Origin: Virgibacillus necropolis
Lineage (GTDB): Bacteria > Bacillota > Bacilli > Bacillales > Amphibacillaceae
Length of the DNA stretch: 64,000 bases
Reading direction: 5' to 3'
Assembly: GCF_002224365.1 (NCBI RefSeq)
Contig: NZ_CP022437.1
Location: 1,674,001-1,738,000 of the forward strand
Numbering within the stretch: the stretch's first letter is position 1; each line of letters starts with the position of its first letter. Shown one piece after another: positions 1 to 9,065 of this stretch. The notes under the pieces were generated by a model, which saw nothing but the letters and a program-made list of their open reading frames with translations, was not told the DNA's origin and did no database searches. The position numbers and the translations under genes were made by a program.

Positions 1-1
1 T

Positions 2-643
2 GGGGAAGATATTGCTAAACTCGGAACGAAAGAGGTAGCTAAAAAACTCTCCATCTTGCCACAAAGCCCTGTGACACCAGAAGGATTAACAGTAACGGAA
101 CTCGTTAAGCAAGGTCGTCATCCATATCGCGGTTTTTTAAAGCAATGGTCAAAGGATGATGAAAATGCAGTAAACAAAGCGCTTGAATCAACTAATATGG
201 TTGAATTAAAAGATCGTGCTGTTGACTCTTTATCCGGTGGGCAGCGACAACGGGCATGGGTAGCGATGACATTAGCTCAAGAAACAGATACCATTTTATT
301 AGATGAGCCTACAACCTATCTAGATATGACACATCAAATTGATGTATTAGATCTGTTGTTCGAATTAAATGAAAAAGATGGCCGTACGGTTGTTATGGTA
401 TTACATGATTTAAATTTAGCTTGTCGCTATGCACATCATGTGGTAGCAATTAAGGATAAAAAGGTTTATGCACAAGGTAAACCAGAGGAAATTGTTAATT
501 GTAATTTAGTTCATGACGTTTTCGAAATGAAATGTGATGTCACATTTGACCCAATGTTTGGTACTCCGATGTGCATTCCTCATGGAAAAGGCCGCTGCAT
601 CTTCGCAAATCGCGGACAGGAACTAACAAAACAATCTGTATAA
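2..643 (+). CDS. Iron-siderophore ABC transporter ATPase (5' partial)
   Basis: The reading frame is open from the window edge, so the true start and the Walker A loop lie upstream. The visible part has a Q-loop region (LPQSP), the ABC signature LSGGQRQR, a Walker B TILLDEP and the switch histidine in VLHDLNLA. The order 'DEPTTYLDMTHQ' and the C-terminal FGTPMCIP stretch are typical of FecE/FhuC/YusV-type ATPases that drive uptake of ferric siderophores or haem. It would work at the cytoplasmic face of a FecCD-type permease, presumably encoded upstream. The exact substrate cannot be read. A good terminator follows directly, so this is the last gene of its operon. Confidence 0.85.
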   Translation, partial: GEDIAKLGTKEVAKKLSILPQSPVTPEGLTVTELVKQGRHPYRGFLKQWSKDDENAVNKALESTNMVELKDRAVDSLSGGQRQRAWVAMTLAQETDTILLDEPTTYLDMTHQIDVLDLLFELNEKDGRTVVMVLHDLNLACRYAHHVVAIKDKKVYAQGKPEEIVNCNLVHDVFEMKCDVTFDPMFGTPMCIPHGKGRCIFANRGQELTKQSV

Positions 644-654
644 TAAATATCAGG

Positions 655-698
655 CTGGCATAAAAAGACATCGTGGATGCTTTTATGCCAGTTTTTTT
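655..698 (+). terminator. Rho-independent terminator after the siderophore ATPase
   Basis: An 11-bp perfect stem (655-665 with 681-691, arm CTGGCATAAAA) is followed by seven Ts. It ends the ABC transporter transcript. Confidence 0.85.
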
Positions 699-756
699 GT
701 ACTTTCCATACATGCTTCCTTCATTTTAAGCCAAATTAAAGGTAGGAGGTGCAGAA

Positions 757-1077
757 ATGGAAAAGAAAAATTTTTATGTTAATATGGGAACTCAAGAGGT
801 ATCACAAATAAAATACGGTAATAATGTAGATTTCATCATTCAAGCAACGGATGAAGAGGTGCTATTACTGCGGGAAAAACTAAATAACATGGATCAAGCG
901 AACACCCGCGCATTTTTCCGTGCACATGTACCAATCATGTCTTATCACAATGATAAATCGAATGATGACTATGATATAGGGATGACTGGTGCATATCAAA
1001 TGCTGTATGATTTAGGTGATGAACAAGCAAAAGAACATATTAAATCAATGGGAATCTTATCTGACAAGCATTTGTAA
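757..1077 (+). CDS. Small conserved-looking protein of unknown function
   Basis: A 106-residue acidic soluble protein with no signal peptide or membrane segment. A strong ribosome binding site (GGTAGGAGGTG, 741-751) sits about 5 nt before the ATG, so the gene is real. It stands alone between the siderophore ATPase terminator and the ytkD-like gene. I recognise no catalytic motif and do not assign a function. The sequence looks alpha-helical in the middle (residues 30-50, EEVLLLREKL) and in the C-terminal third. Confidence 0.7.
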   Translation: MEKKNFYVNMGTQEVSQIKYGNNVDFIIQATDEEVLLLREKLNNMDQANTRAFFRAHVPIMSYHNDKSNDDYDIGMTGAYQMLYDLGDEQAKEHIKSMGILSDKHL

Positions 1078-1184
1078 AACGTACGAATATAAAGTTTTTC
1101 TAACAAAGTAGTTTATATCAGCTGCTTAAAAGGAATATACTAGTAGATAGTAATTAATATTAGGGGATAAAGGCAGCTGAAATA

Positions 1185-1664
1185 ATGAATACGTTTAGGG
1201 ATTTTTATAACAATGAGGTAAAGCTAACATTCGAAGATCACTATTTTTCAAAAGAGCCAAAGCATGTATGGGTAATTTGTAGGTACAACAATAAATGGTT
1301 GTTAACCAGACATAAGGATAGGGGTATGGAATTCCCTGGTGGAAAAGTAGAGGAAGGCGAGACAGCTCAACAAGCTGCAGTACGTGAGGTGAAAGAAGAA
1401 ACTGGTGGAGTAATAAACTGGATAGTCTATGTTGGTCAGTATTATGTTGCCGGTAAGGGTGGAACGGTGATAAAAAATGTTTATTATGCGATCGTTAATG
1501 AATTGGTTGACCAACCTACTTACTTTGAAACACATGGACCAGTTCTATTAGAAAAAGTTCCTGATAATGTAAGACATAATGCCAAGTTTAGTTTTATTAT
1601 GAAAGATGATGTTCTAACACATTGTATGAAAAAAATTAAAAAAATCTATTCAACAGAAAAATAA
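1185..1664 (+). CDS. ytkD: Nudix hydrolase, YtkD-type
   Basis: The Nudix box is complete at about residues 52-74: GGKVEEGETAQQAAVREVKEETG fits GX5EX7REUXEEXGU, which binds the Mg2+ used to cleave nucleoside diphosphate linkages. The length (159 aa) and the N-terminal 'KHVWVICRYNNKWLLTRHKDRG' pattern match YtkD/MutTA. That protein hydrolyses (oxidised) nucleoside triphosphates and can remove 5' pyrophosphate from RNA. In B. subtilis ytkD also lies next to the ytl ABC transporter genes, as here, which supports the assignment. The C-terminus is lysine-rich. The gene converges on ytlD. Confidence 0.87.
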   Translation: MNTFRDFYNNEVKLTFEDHYFSKEPKHVWVICRYNNKWLLTRHKDRGMEFPGGKVEEGETAQQAAVREVKEETGGVINWIVYVGQYYVAGKGGTVIKNVYYAIVNELVDQPTYFETHGPVLLEKVPDNVRHNAKFSFIMKDDVLTHCMKKIKKIYSTEK

Positions 1665-1685
1665 CGTCTCCATTAGGTGAAGATG

Positions 1686-2507
1686 TTATTTTTTCTGGTT
1701 TATTAACGTATGTTTCATAAGCACATGTTCCATTTTCTCAACGACTTTATACATAATTGCAGCACAGACTGCAATGAGGAGTAAAGCAGACATGACTAGG
1801 GTGAAATCAAATACTTGAAATCCATGGATAATTAAATAACCTAGGCCTTCTTTGGATACTAAGAATTCACCTACAATTATACCCACCCAGGAAAGTCCTA
1901 CGTTTACTTTTAAAGTAGAGATAATGGTTGGAAGTGTTGCTGGGAAAACTGCTTCACGAAAGCATTGCGCACGCGAAGCACCAAAGCTTTTTAATAAATT
2001 GACATAGTTTGGATCTACTTCTTTGAATGCCGAATAGACAACAAGGGTCGTTATTACCGCAGAAATAAGTGCTCCCATGGCGGTAATTGCTAAATAGCCA
2101 GGGCCTAAAGCTACAATAATGATTGGTCCTAGGGCAACTTTTGGCATTACATTTGCGGTAAAAAGATAGGGGTTTGTAACCTGTGCAACTTTAGATGATG
2201 TCCAGAGAATAGTTGCAAGTATTACGCCTAAAACTGTTCCGATTAAAAACCCGATAATCGTTTCAACCACAGTTACTTGTAAATGTACAAGAAAATTTCC
2301 ATCTGCAAATTTGTCAATAATTTGTGTAACAACTTTAGAAGGAGAACTAAACAGTAACGGATCGATCCATAAAAGAGAACTCGCTAACTCCCATAATCCA
2401 AAAAAAAGTGCTAGTATAACAAGTTGCCATGCAAAAATAATTCGTTTATCATGTTTAAACTTTTTCTTGTATTGTTCATGAAGTTGTTCACTTGATTTAT
2501 TGTCCAT
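1686..2507 (-). CDS. ytlD: ABC transporter permease, YtlD-type
   Basis: A 273-aa integral membrane protein with about six hydrophobic segments and the BPD_transp_1 fold. The ATPase-coupling loop is around 'SFGASRAQCFREAVFPATLPTI' (about residues 175-196; E-A-A-like motif). It belongs to the SsuC/TauC/ThiX type of permeases for small anionic or aromatic substrates. The start has an AAAGGCGTG ribosome site. The gene lies 56 bp downstream of ytlC and shares its transcript. The substrate is not known; homologues import sulfonates, nitrate or thiamine precursors. Confidence 0.85.
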   Translation of the reverse strand: MDNKSSEQLHEQYKKKFKHDKRIIFAWQLVILALFFGLWELASSLLWIDPLLFSSPSKVVTQIIDKFADGNFLVHLQVTVVETIIGFLIGTVLGVILATILWTSSKVAQVTNPYLFTANVMPKVALGPIIIVALGPGYLAITAMGALISAVITTLVVYSAFKEVDPNYVNLLKSFGASRAQCFREAVFPATLPTIISTLKVNVGLSWVGIIVGEFLVSKEGLGYLIIHGFQVFDFTLVMSALLLIAVCAAIMYKVVEKMEHVLMKHTLINQKK

Positions 2508-2563
2508 GGGAATTCACGCCTTTATAGCTGGTAATAAGATGGGAGGTTAGATAAATACGGAAA

Positions 2564-3340
2564 TTATGCATCGACTTTTTCATACTTATCTAATTCCTTC
2601 CAAATTCGATCAAATAAAATTTGATACTTCGGATGTTTGCGCGCTTCAAAAGGTGTGATTGTTCGTATTTCAATTGGTACATCAAAGGTTTTGGCGATAC
2701 TACCAGGGTTTGCAGACATCACTATAATTCGATCACTCATTGCAATTGCTTCCCCAATATCGTGTGTAACTAATAGTGAAGTCTTTTTGTATGCCTGCAA
2801 TAATTGAAAAACGAGATCCTCAAGCTTTAGTTTTGATTGGTAATCTAGTGCGGAAAACGGTTCATCTAGCAATAGTATTTTTGGGTCGGTAATAAATGTT
2901 CTTACTAATGCAGCGCGCTGTCGCGTCCCACCTGACAATGAACGAGGATAAGCATCAGCCACATTTGGTATACCGACTTTTTCTAATAACTTTTGCGCTC
3001 TTGCCTTTGTTTCACTTGTGATAGATCCATCTAATTTCGGGCCGATTAATATATTTTGCATGACGGATTTCCAAGGGAACAAGTAATCCTGCTGTAGCAT
3101 ATATCCAATAGCTAAATTTGTCTTTTTCAATGGCTTTTTCTCTAAAATAACTTCACCGGCAGTTTGATCTACAATCCCAGCTATAATGGAAAGAATAGTT
3201 GATTTCCCGCAACCACGTGGACCGAGCAGGGAAATAAATTCTCCTTCGTTCATGGAAAAAGAGATATTGTCTAATACCTGTGTATAGCATTTTTCTGAAA
3301 AATAATGATGTGACAATTCTTCTAAGGTTAGAAAAGACAT
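2564..3340 (-). CDS. ytlC: ABC transporter ATP-binding protein, YtlC-type
   Basis: A 258-aa ATPase of the SsuB/TauB group. Walker A is GPRGCGKST at about residues 41-49, the signature is LSGGTRQR at about 135, Walker B is ILLLDEPFSALD and the switch region is VTHDIGEA. 'PWKSVMQNI' is the typical region around the Q-loop in this subfamily. The glutamine of LSGGQ is replaced by threonine (LSGGT), a change seen in some members. A strong ribosome site (AAGGAGGGG) lies 5 nt before the ATG. It pairs with YtlD. The substrate-binding protein expected upstream is missing or decayed. Confidence 0.87.
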   Translation of the reverse strand: MSFLTLEELSHHYFSEKCYTQVLDNISFSMNEGEFISLLGPRGCGKSTILSIIAGIVDQTAGEVILEKKPLKKTNLAIGYMLQQDYLFPWKSVMQNILIGPKLDGSITSETKARAQKLLEKVGIPNVADAYPRSLSGGTRQRAALVRTFITDPKILLLDEPFSALDYQSKLKLEDLVFQLLQAYKKTSLLVTHDIGEAIAMSDRIIVMSANPGSIAKTFDVPIEIRTITPFEARKHPKYQILFDRIWKELDKYEKVDA

Positions 3341-3352
3341 TTATTCCCCTCC

Positions 3353-3480
3353 TTAGTCTGCATATTCTGTGTTTACCAACTCTTCATATGGCACATATCT
3401 GCAGGCAACTCGCCAGCCTCTTTCATATGTCTAAATAGTCTATGAAATCCACGTAAATGTGTGATTGCCTATACTAGGGA
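3353..3480 (-). pseudogene. Possible remnant of a substrate-binding protein gene (ytlA-like)
   Basis: On the minus strand, just upstream of ytlC, a short frame ends in ERGWRVACRYVPYEELVNTE (3353-3427). It is immediately followed by the ytlC ribosome site, as the C-terminus of an upstream operon gene would be. In-frame stops interrupt the frame before about 3430, and the neighbouring frames also read as protein-like for a short stretch. B. subtilis has the binding-protein gene ytlA in this operon. I infer a decayed tail, but the match is from memory of the family and the piece is short. Confidence 0.33.
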
Positions 3481-3551
3481 TTTGTTGAGAGGAAACAGCC
3501 GAAATACTTTCCGAGAAAAGAAAATACTGTCCTAGAGCTAGCCACAAACGC

Positions 3552-3587
3552 AAAAAAACCAGCCTCTATGTAGAGACTGGTTTTGTG
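3552..3587 (-). terminator. Terminator of pckA
   Basis: An inverted repeat (AAACCAGCCTCT with AGAGACTGGTTT on the plus strand) is preceded on the plus strand by a run of seven As, which becomes the U-tract of the minus-strand transcript leaving pckA. Confidence 0.8.
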
Positions 3588-3601
3588 ATTGATTATGCGT
3601 A

Positions 3602-5191
3602 TTAACCTCTGTATAATGGACCTGCTTGATTAATTTCATCACTAGCTTGAGTGAATTTCTTAAAGTTATTATGGAATTTCATTGCTAGCTTCTTCGCTTC
3701 AGTATCATATGCTTCTTTATCTTCCCATGTATTCTTTGGAACTAATACTTCATCAGGAACTCCTGGAACATGCATAGGAGTTTCAAATCCAAAGATATCA
3801 TCCTTCGTGGTTTCTACAGTGTTAAGTTCACCTTCAAGTGCTGCATGAACCATTGCTCGAGTATAAGAAAGCTTCATGCGATTTCCGACTCCATAAGAAC
3901 CACCAGTCCAACCTGTGTTAACCAAGAAAACATTGGAGTTAAATTGATCTATTTTTTCACCTAACATTTTTGCATAGGTTGATGGAGCAAGTGGTAAGAA
4001 TGGCGAACCAAAGCAAGCCGAGAATGTTGCTTGTGGTTCTGTAACTCCACGCTCTGTTCCTGCTAATTTGCTTGTATAACCACTTAGAAAGTGATACATT
4101 GCTTGCTCTTTTGTTAACTTACTGATTGGTGGTAACGTTCCTGAAGCATCAGCTGTTAAAAAGATGATGGTATTTGGATGACCAGCAACACTAGGTGTTA
4201 CAATATTATCGACATTTTCTAATGGATATGCTGCACGTGTATTTTCAGTTAATGATGTATCATCATAATCTGGAATACGAGAATTTTTATCGAAAATAAC
4301 GTTTTCTAGCACTGAACCAAATCTAATAGCATCAAAGATCTGCGGTTCCTTTTCTTGCGATAGGTTAATACACTTCGCATAACAACCGCCTTCAACGTTG
4401 AACACACCGTTTGGACTCCAGCCATGCTCATCATCACCAATTAAACGGCGATATGGATCAGCAGAAAGTGTTGTTTTACCTGTTCCAGATAGGCCAAAGA
4501 ATAAAGCAACGTCTCCTTCTTGCCCTACATTTGCAGAACAATGCATAGATAACACTTCACGTTGTGGTAAAAGATAGTTCATTACAGAGAAAATGGATTT
4601 CTTAATTTCTCCAGCATACTCTGTTCCACCAATTAAAATAATACGTTTTTTAAACGAAACAAGAATAAATGTTTCTGAATTCGTTCCGTCAACCGCAGGA
4701 TCGGCCTTGTACGTAGGTGCAGAAACAACGGTGAATCCAGGATCATGTGATTGTAATTCCTCGTCATCTGCAGAAATGAACAATTGTTTAGCGAACAGGT
4801 TATGCCATGCATATTCATTGATGACTTGGATTGGTAAACGGTATTTTTTATCAGCACCTGCAAAACCTCTGAATTCAAACAGTTCATCTTTTTCTTTTAA
4901 ATAATTAATTACCTTTTTATAAAGATTATCAAATGACTTTTCATCAATTGCTTGGTTAACTGATCCCCAATCAATAAAGTTTTCACATGTTTCATCACGA
5001 ACAATAAATTTATCGTCAGGAGAGCGGCCAGTATATTTACCAGTAGTCGCTTGAATTGCACCTGTTGACATTAATGTACCTTCATCACGATCAAGTATTT
5101 TTTCGACTAACTGAGAAACGGATAAGTTTTTTTGTACCTTTTTATGGGAAATTAATTCTTGTAATAATGATGTTTGTTCCACCGATTTCAT
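3602..5191 (-). CDS. pckA: Phosphoenolpyruvate carboxykinase (ATP)
   Basis: Converts oxaloacetate and ATP to phosphoenolpyruvate, ADP and CO2, the entry step of gluconeogenesis. The 529-aa length is normal for the ATP-dependent family. The kinase P-loop [11 protein letters not shown] is at about residues 231-241, followed by the metal-binding segment GDDEHGW. The substrate-binding motif GGTEYAGE lies near 193. It is transcribed away from metK, an arrangement also found in B. subtilis. The start ATG follows AGGTA, a moderate ribosome site. In relatives this gene is repressed on glycolytic substrates; I see no convincing operator here. Confidence 0.97.
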   Translation of the reverse strand: MKSVEQTSLLQELISHKKVQKNLSVSQLVEKILDRDEGTLMSTGAIQATTGKYTGRSPDDKFIVRDETCENFIDWGSVNQAIDEKSFDNLYKKVINYLKEKDELFEFRGFAGADKKYRLPIQVINEYAWHNLFAKQLFISADDEELQSHDPGFTVVSAPTYKADPAVDGTNSETFILVSFKKRIILIGGTEYAGEIKKSIFSVMNYLLPQREVLSMHCSANVGQEGDVALFFGLSGTGKTTLSADPYRRLIGDDEHGWSPNGVFNVEGGCYAKCINLSQEKEPQIFDAIRFGSVLENVIFDKNSRIPDYDDTSLTENTRAAYPLENVDNIVTPSVAGHPNTIIFLTADASGTLPPISKLTKEQAMYHFLSGYTSKLAGTERGVTEPQATFSACFGSPFLPLAPSTYAKMLGEKIDQFNSNVFLVNTGWTGGSYGVGNRMKLSYTRAMVHAALEGELNTVETTKDDIFGFETPMHVPGVPDEVLVPKNTWEDKEAYDTEAKKLAMKFHNNFKKFTQASDEINQAGPLYRG

Positions 5192-5258
5192 ATATCATAC
5201 CTACCTTTTTGGATGGATTTTTTTGTTTAAATGTGTGTGTGTTTCTAATCTGTTTATT

Positions 5259-5287
5259 AGTATAACACATTTATAAAATTAATCCAT
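5259..5287 (-). promoter_or_regulatory. Possible pckA promoter
   Basis: On the minus strand a TATACT -10 box (5259-5264) lies about 70 nt upstream of pckA. The -35 box at 17-bp spacing is poor (ATGGAT), as might be expected for an activated or repressed promoter. Confidence 0.4.
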
Positions 5288-5391
5288 ACTAATCTATTAT
5301 TTTTATATGCAAACACATAAGAAACATTTCGTATAAAGTTTAGAAAAACTTGCTATTTGCTATTAAGGCGTCCCCTTACATGCAAAAAAAG

Positions 5392-5420
5392 TTGACATCA
5401 GTAACTGATTTCGGTACGAT
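5392..5420 (+). promoter_or_regulatory. Sigma-A promoter of the metK riboswitch transcript
   Basis: A perfect TTGACA -35 box (5392-5397), a 17-bp spacer and a TACGAT -10 box (5415-5420) lie directly upstream of the SAM riboswitch. Confidence 0.8.
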
Positions 5421-5438
5421 TAACCTCGAACGGATACT

Positions 5439-5593
5439 CTCTTATTCCGAGTTGGTGGAGGGACAGCCCCTATGAAACCCAGCAACCATCACATTTGTGA
5501 AAAGGTGCTAACCTGGTGCAAGGATCACTCCTTGAACAATAAGAGGAAATGGCCACAACACCTTTCCTCGTGAATACAGGAAGGGCTTTTTTT
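5439..5593 (+). ncRNA. SAM (S-box) riboswitch of metK
   Basis: The P1 stem pairs CTCTTATT (5439-5446) with AATAAGAG (5538-5545). Conserved S-box core elements follow in order: GGTGGAGGGA, ATGAAACCCAGCAACC and GGTGCTAA. Downstream is a terminator hairpin (CCTTTCCT 5561-5568 with AGGAAGGG 5578-5585, then Ts to 5593). The segment GAGGAAATGG after P1 can compete for the left arm of the terminator, giving the usual antiterminator. Known behaviour of the class: binding of S-adenosylmethionine terminates transcription, so the synthetase is made only when SAM is low. Confidence 0.95.
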
Positions 5594-5675
5594 GTTTTAA
5601 AGGTAACCGAGTGCATAAGTTAAAGACTAGTAGAATAGAGATCCGTAACACATTATAAAGGGAGGATTTAGCCAT

Positions 5676-6872
5676 ATGGCTACAAATCGTCGTTTATTCA
5701 CATCTGAATCTGTTACTGAAGGTCACCCTGATAAAATATGTGATCAGATATCAGATTCCATTTTAGATGAAATTTTAAAGAAAGATCCACTTGCACGTGT
5801 TGCGTGTGAAACAACGGTAACAACTGGATTAGTATTAGTTTCTGGTGAAATATCTACCAACACGTATGTAGATATTCCCGCAATCGTAAGACAAACGATT
5901 AAGGATATTGGTTATACCCGTGCAAAATATGGTTTTGATGCTGATACTTGTGCTGTTCTAACTGCAATTGATGAGCAGTCTGCTGATATTGCGGGAGGGG
6001 TAGACACCGCACTTGAAGCACGCCAAGGTAAAATGACAGATGATGAAATCGCTGCAATCGGTGCAGGGGATCAAGGATTAATGTTTGGCTTTGCTTGTGA
6101 TGAGACGAAGGAATTGATGCCACTTGCCATCTCGTTAGCACATAAACTCGCGAAAAAATTGGCAGATGTACGTAAGGATAAAACACTAGATTATTTACGT
6201 CCAGATGGTAAAACACAGGTAACTGTGGAGTATGATGAAAATGATAATCCTGTAAAAGTGGACACTATTGTTATATCAACACAACATCACCAAGATATTA
6301 CTACTGAACAAATTGAAAAAGATTTAATTGAACATGTGATTCGTCCTGTTGTACCTGATCAATTATTAGATGAAACAACGAAGTATTTTATTAATCCTAC
6401 AGGTCGATTCGTAATTGGTGGACCACAGGGTGATGCGGGACTTACTGGACGTAAAATTATCGTTGACACATATGGTGGATATGCTCGCCATGGTGGAGGA
6501 GCGTTTAGTGGGAAAGATTCTACGAAAGTGGATCGTTCTGCGGCATATGCTGCAAGATATGTAGCAAAAAACATTGTAGCTGCTGACCTAGCTAAAACGT
6601 GTGAAGTACAATTAGCGTATGCAATTGGGGTAGCGGAACCAGTTTCTATTGCTATCAATACATTTGGAACTGGAAAAGTAAGTGAAGATGACTTGGTTCA
6701 AGCAGTAAGAAAGTTATTTGATCTAAGACCAGCAGGTATAATTCGGATGCTTGATTTACAAAAGCCTATCTTTAGAAATACATCAGCATATGGGCACTTT
6801 GGTCGAACAGATATCTTATTCCCTTGGGAAAAAACAGATAAAGTAGAGGAATTAAAAGCTCTTACAAAATAG
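5676..6872 (+). CDS. metK: S-adenosylmethionine synthetase
   Basis: Makes S-adenosylmethionine from ATP and methionine, releasing phosphate and pyrophosphate; a cytoplasmic homotetramer in the family. The 398-aa protein has the ATP motif GHPDK at residues 16-20, the signature [10 protein letters not shown] at about 129 and the P-loop-like GGGAFSGKD at about 273. A strong ribosome site (AAGGGAGG) precedes the ATG. The SAM riboswitch upstream gives product feedback. The gene is divergent from pckA. Confidence 0.98.
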   Translation: MATNRRLFTSESVTEGHPDKICDQISDSILDEILKKDPLARVACETTVTTGLVLVSGEISTNTYVDIPAIVRQTIKDIGYTRAKYGFDADTCAVLTAIDEQSADIAGGVDTALEARQGKMTDDEIAAIGAGDQGLMFGFACDETKELMPLAISLAHKLAKKLADVRKDKTLDYLRPDGKTQVTVEYDENDNPVKVDTIVISTQHHQDITTEQIEKDLIEHVIRPVVPDQLLDETTKYFINPTGRFVIGGPQGDAGLTGRKIIVDTYGGYARHGGGAFSGKDSTKVDRSAAYAARYVAKNIVAADLAKTCEVQLAYAIGVAEPVSIAINTFGTGKVSEDDLVQAVRKLFDLRPAGIIRMLDLQKPIFRNTSAYGHFGRTDILFPWEKTDKVEELKALTK

Positions 6873-6884
6873 TTAATAAACATA

Positions 6885-6924
6885 AACGTCACGACTTTCC
6901 AATATTGGTTTCGTGACGTTTTTT
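6885..6924 (+). terminator. Terminator of metK
   Basis: A 10-bp perfect stem AACGTCACGA (6885-6894) with TCGTGACGTT (6911-6920), followed by Ts to 6924. Confidence 0.85.
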
Positions 6925-6930
6925 CGACCT

Positions 6931-7338
6931 CTACAAATCAGATTCCTCTTGTATAAATCTATTTCGCATTTCAGGAGAAGGGATCATACAACTATCTTTT
7001 TTTCCAAACCATTTATATCTATTCTTAGCAAGCACTTCATAAAAAAAATCTCTTATGGGTTTTGGAATAATAATAAAGAAGTAAACCATTTTCCAAGTCC
7101 CTTTTAACTTCTTGCAGACACGAAGAGCAGCTGTTGACTTATAATAACATTTACGATTATCTACTAGTATGAAACTATCAATATCACTTGGGATGTGATG
7201 TTCTCTTGCAATCATTTTACCAATATTACTTTGTAACGAGGCAAATTTATAATGGCCTTTTGGATCTCTTTTGATAATGAATTGAACGCTCCAGTCACAG
7301 AAGTTACACACTCCATCAAATAATACAATTTTATTCAT
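6931..7338 (-). CDS. yuxK: DCC-family thiol-disulfide oxidoreductase-like protein (YuxK)
   Basis: A 135-aa protein that begins MNKIVLFDGVCNFC, the defining DxxCxxC motif of the DCC (DUF393) family, with cysteines at 11 and 14. The family is thought to have a thioredoxin-like fold and is predicted to act on thiols, but no reaction is established. The C-terminal half has a hydrophobic stretch (MVYFFIIIPKPIRDFFYEVL) that may pack on a membrane. It is a single gene between metK and ytoA, read on the minus strand. Confidence 0.85.
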   Translation of the reverse strand: MNKIVLFDGVCNFCDWSVQFIIKRDPKGHYKFASLQSNIGKMIAREHHIPSDIDSFILVDNRKCYYKSTAALRVCKKLKGTWKMVYFFIIIPKPIRDFFYEVLAKNRYKWFGKKDSCMIPSPEMRNRFIQEESDL

Positions 7339-7375
7339 TCAAATCTCACCTCTGAGTTATTTGTGCTTATTATTC

Positions 7376-7891
7376 TTACAAAGATGTATTATGTTTATAG
7401 TACTGTCCTTTTTCAACATATGTTTTTCTAACACGTTCCATTTCTTGATAGTCTTCATCTGTAAGCTCTCGTACAACCTTTGCAGGTCTTCCTAATGCTA
7501 GTGTGTGTGGCGGGATTTTTTTACCTGGTGGTACAAGACTACCTGCTCCTAAGAATGCATGCTCACCAATTTCAGCTCCATCTAATATAAGTGACCCCAT
7601 TCCGATTAGTGCATGGTTGCGAATGATTCCGGAATGGAGTGTAACTTGATGCCCGATTGTCACGTCGTCCTCCACAATAACAGGATTGTTTGGGCTTTGA
7701 TGAACCATTGATAAATCCTGTATACTTACTCTGTTTCCAATTTTCGTTGGCGCGACATCGCCCCGAATTACCGTTTTAAACCAAATGCTTGATTCTTCGC
7801 CAATCGTAACATCACCAGTAATTACCGCATCTTTTGCTATAAAAGCAGTATCATGAATAATAGGTGCTATATTTTTATAGTGGTGTATCAT
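7376..7891 (-). CDS. ytoA: Gamma-carbonic anhydrase-like hexapeptide-repeat protein YtoA
   Basis: A 171-aa left-handed beta-helix protein. Hexapeptide repeats such as AVITGD-VTIGEE and MGSLIL-DGAEIG run through residues 15-140. Candidate metal-ligand histidines are in MVHQ, IGHQV and LHSGI. Proteins of this family resemble gamma-carbonic anhydrase, but many Bacillus members have no proven activity. I chose the ATG at 7891 because TAGGAGG lies 5 nt upstream. A longer frame to 8083 exists but runs into the divergent ytpB gene. The two genes share a 70-bp promoter region. Confidence 0.87.
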   Translation of the reverse strand: MIHHYKNIAPIIHDTAFIAKDAVITGDVTIGEESSIWFKTVIRGDVAPTKIGNRVSIQDLSMVHQSPNNPVIVEDDVTIGHQVTLHSGIIRNHALIGMGSLILDGAEIGEHAFLGAGSLVPPGKKIPPHTLALGRPAKVVRELTDEDYQEMERVRKTYVEKGQYYKHNTSL

Positions 7892-7961
7892 TTGTATCCT
7901 CCTAAAAGTTTGGTGTATAAGTAGTATAACAAAAAATTTAAAAGAAAAAGGAGGAAGTGTC

Positions 7962-9029
7962 TTGTCGTATCGTGTGCCGAAATCGTCACTATCATTAATG
8001 AGAAAGGTATATATGAAAATTTTCCCGCAGGTTCGTACAGAATTGGAATATTGGAAAGGCCGTGCAGGGAAAATTCCGAACAAAGAACTACGTAATCAAG
8101 CACTTGCAAGCATTTCTTCCAAACGGTTTCATTGTCAGGGCGGGGGAGTATATGCCATTCTCGCAAAAGAGAATTGGAAAGAGGCTATACAATTTATTGT
8201 AGCTTACCAAACAATTAGTGATTATTTAGATAACCTTTGTGATCGAAGTACATCTCTTGATCCAGCTGATTTTCGGTTGTTACATCAATCGATGCTCGAT
8301 GCGTTAACGCCACAGGTTTCGGTTAAAAATTATTATGAATTACGTAAAGATCAGCATGATGGTGGTTATTTAAACGATTTAGTTAAAACATGTCAAAAGA
8401 CACTAGCTAATAGGGAAGGGTATGAAACTATTCAGGACTTGTTACTGAAATTTTGTAGTCTATACGGGGACTTGCAAGTTCACAAACATGTTAACCATGA
8501 TGAAAGAATACCGCGACTTACTTCATGGTTTGATGAAAATAAAGGAGACTTGCCACAATTAAGGTGGTACGAATTTTCAGCGGCAGCTGGCTCAACTTTG
8601 GGTGTTTTTTGTTTAGTTTCCTATACACTTGGTGAAAAAATATCACCTGAACTAGCGTCAGTTATTTATCATGGCTATTTTCCATATATGCAAGGTCTAC
8701 ATATTTTGTTGGATTATTATATTGATCAAAAAGAAGATAAAATGGAAGCAGATTTAAACTTTTGCGCTTATTATGAAAGTCGAACAGATCTAGAAAAACG
8801 ATTGCAATCGTTTATTGAAAAGACGCATAGCCATGTCCAACATTTACCAGATCGACATTTTCATGAAATGGTTCAGCAGGGGTTAGTAGGGTTATATTTA
8901 GGTGATAAAAAAGTAAGTGATTTGAACGGTGGAACTAATATGAGGAAACTGTTACTTGATGCTAGTGGCGGACAAGCAAGGTTTTTCTACTGGAATACAA
9001 GGCTTTATTACAAACTTACTGGAAAATGA
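7962..9029 (+). CDS. ytpB: Tetraprenyl-beta-curcumene synthase YtpB
   Basis: A 355-aa protein of the DUF2600 family. The B. subtilis member cyclises all-trans tetraprenyl (C35) diphosphate to tetraprenyl-beta-curcumene, the first step towards sesquarterpenes found in spores. The family uses Asp-rich motifs to bind diphosphate-bound Mg2+. Here the candidates are the segment 'YQTISDYLDNLCD' (about 80-92) and HILLDYYIDQKED (about 246-258). The start is TTG at 7962 with AAGGAGG 7 nt upstream; there is no better ATG. In B. subtilis ytpB lies close to ytoA and ytqB, as here. Confidence 0.9.
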   Translation: MSYRVPKSSLSLMRKVYMKIFPQVRTELEYWKGRAGKIPNKELRNQALASISSKRFHCQGGGVYAILAKENWKEAIQFIVAYQTISDYLDNLCDRSTSLDPADFRLLHQSMLDALTPQVSVKNYYELRKDQHDGGYLNDLVKTCQKTLANREGYETIQDLLLKFCSLYGDLQVHKHVNHDERIPRLTSWFDENKGDLPQLRWYEFSAAAGSTLGVFCLVSYTLGEKISPELASVIYHGYFPYMQGLHILLDYYIDQKEDKMEADLNFCAYYESRTDLEKRLQSFIEKTHSHVQHLPDRHFHEMVQQGLVGLYLGDKKVSDLNGGTNMRKLLLDASGGQARFFYWNTRLYYKLTGK

Positions 9030-9058
9030 ACAACCTGAACAAAACTGTTCAGGTTGTT
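9029..9058. terminator. Convergent hairpin between ytpB and the amino-acid ABC operon
   Basis: A 12-bp perfect inverted repeat (AACAACCTGAAC 9029-9040 with GTTCAGGTTGTT 9047-9058) touches the ytpB stop codon. There is no long T-run on either side, so it is a weak bidirectional terminator or an mRNA-stabilising hairpin. Confidence 0.55.
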
Positions 9059-9065
9059 GACCAAA

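Noticed and set aside
7892-8083. Long N-terminal extension of YtoA
   Set aside because: It overlaps the start of the divergent ytpB gene, and a good ribosome site precedes the shorter ATG.
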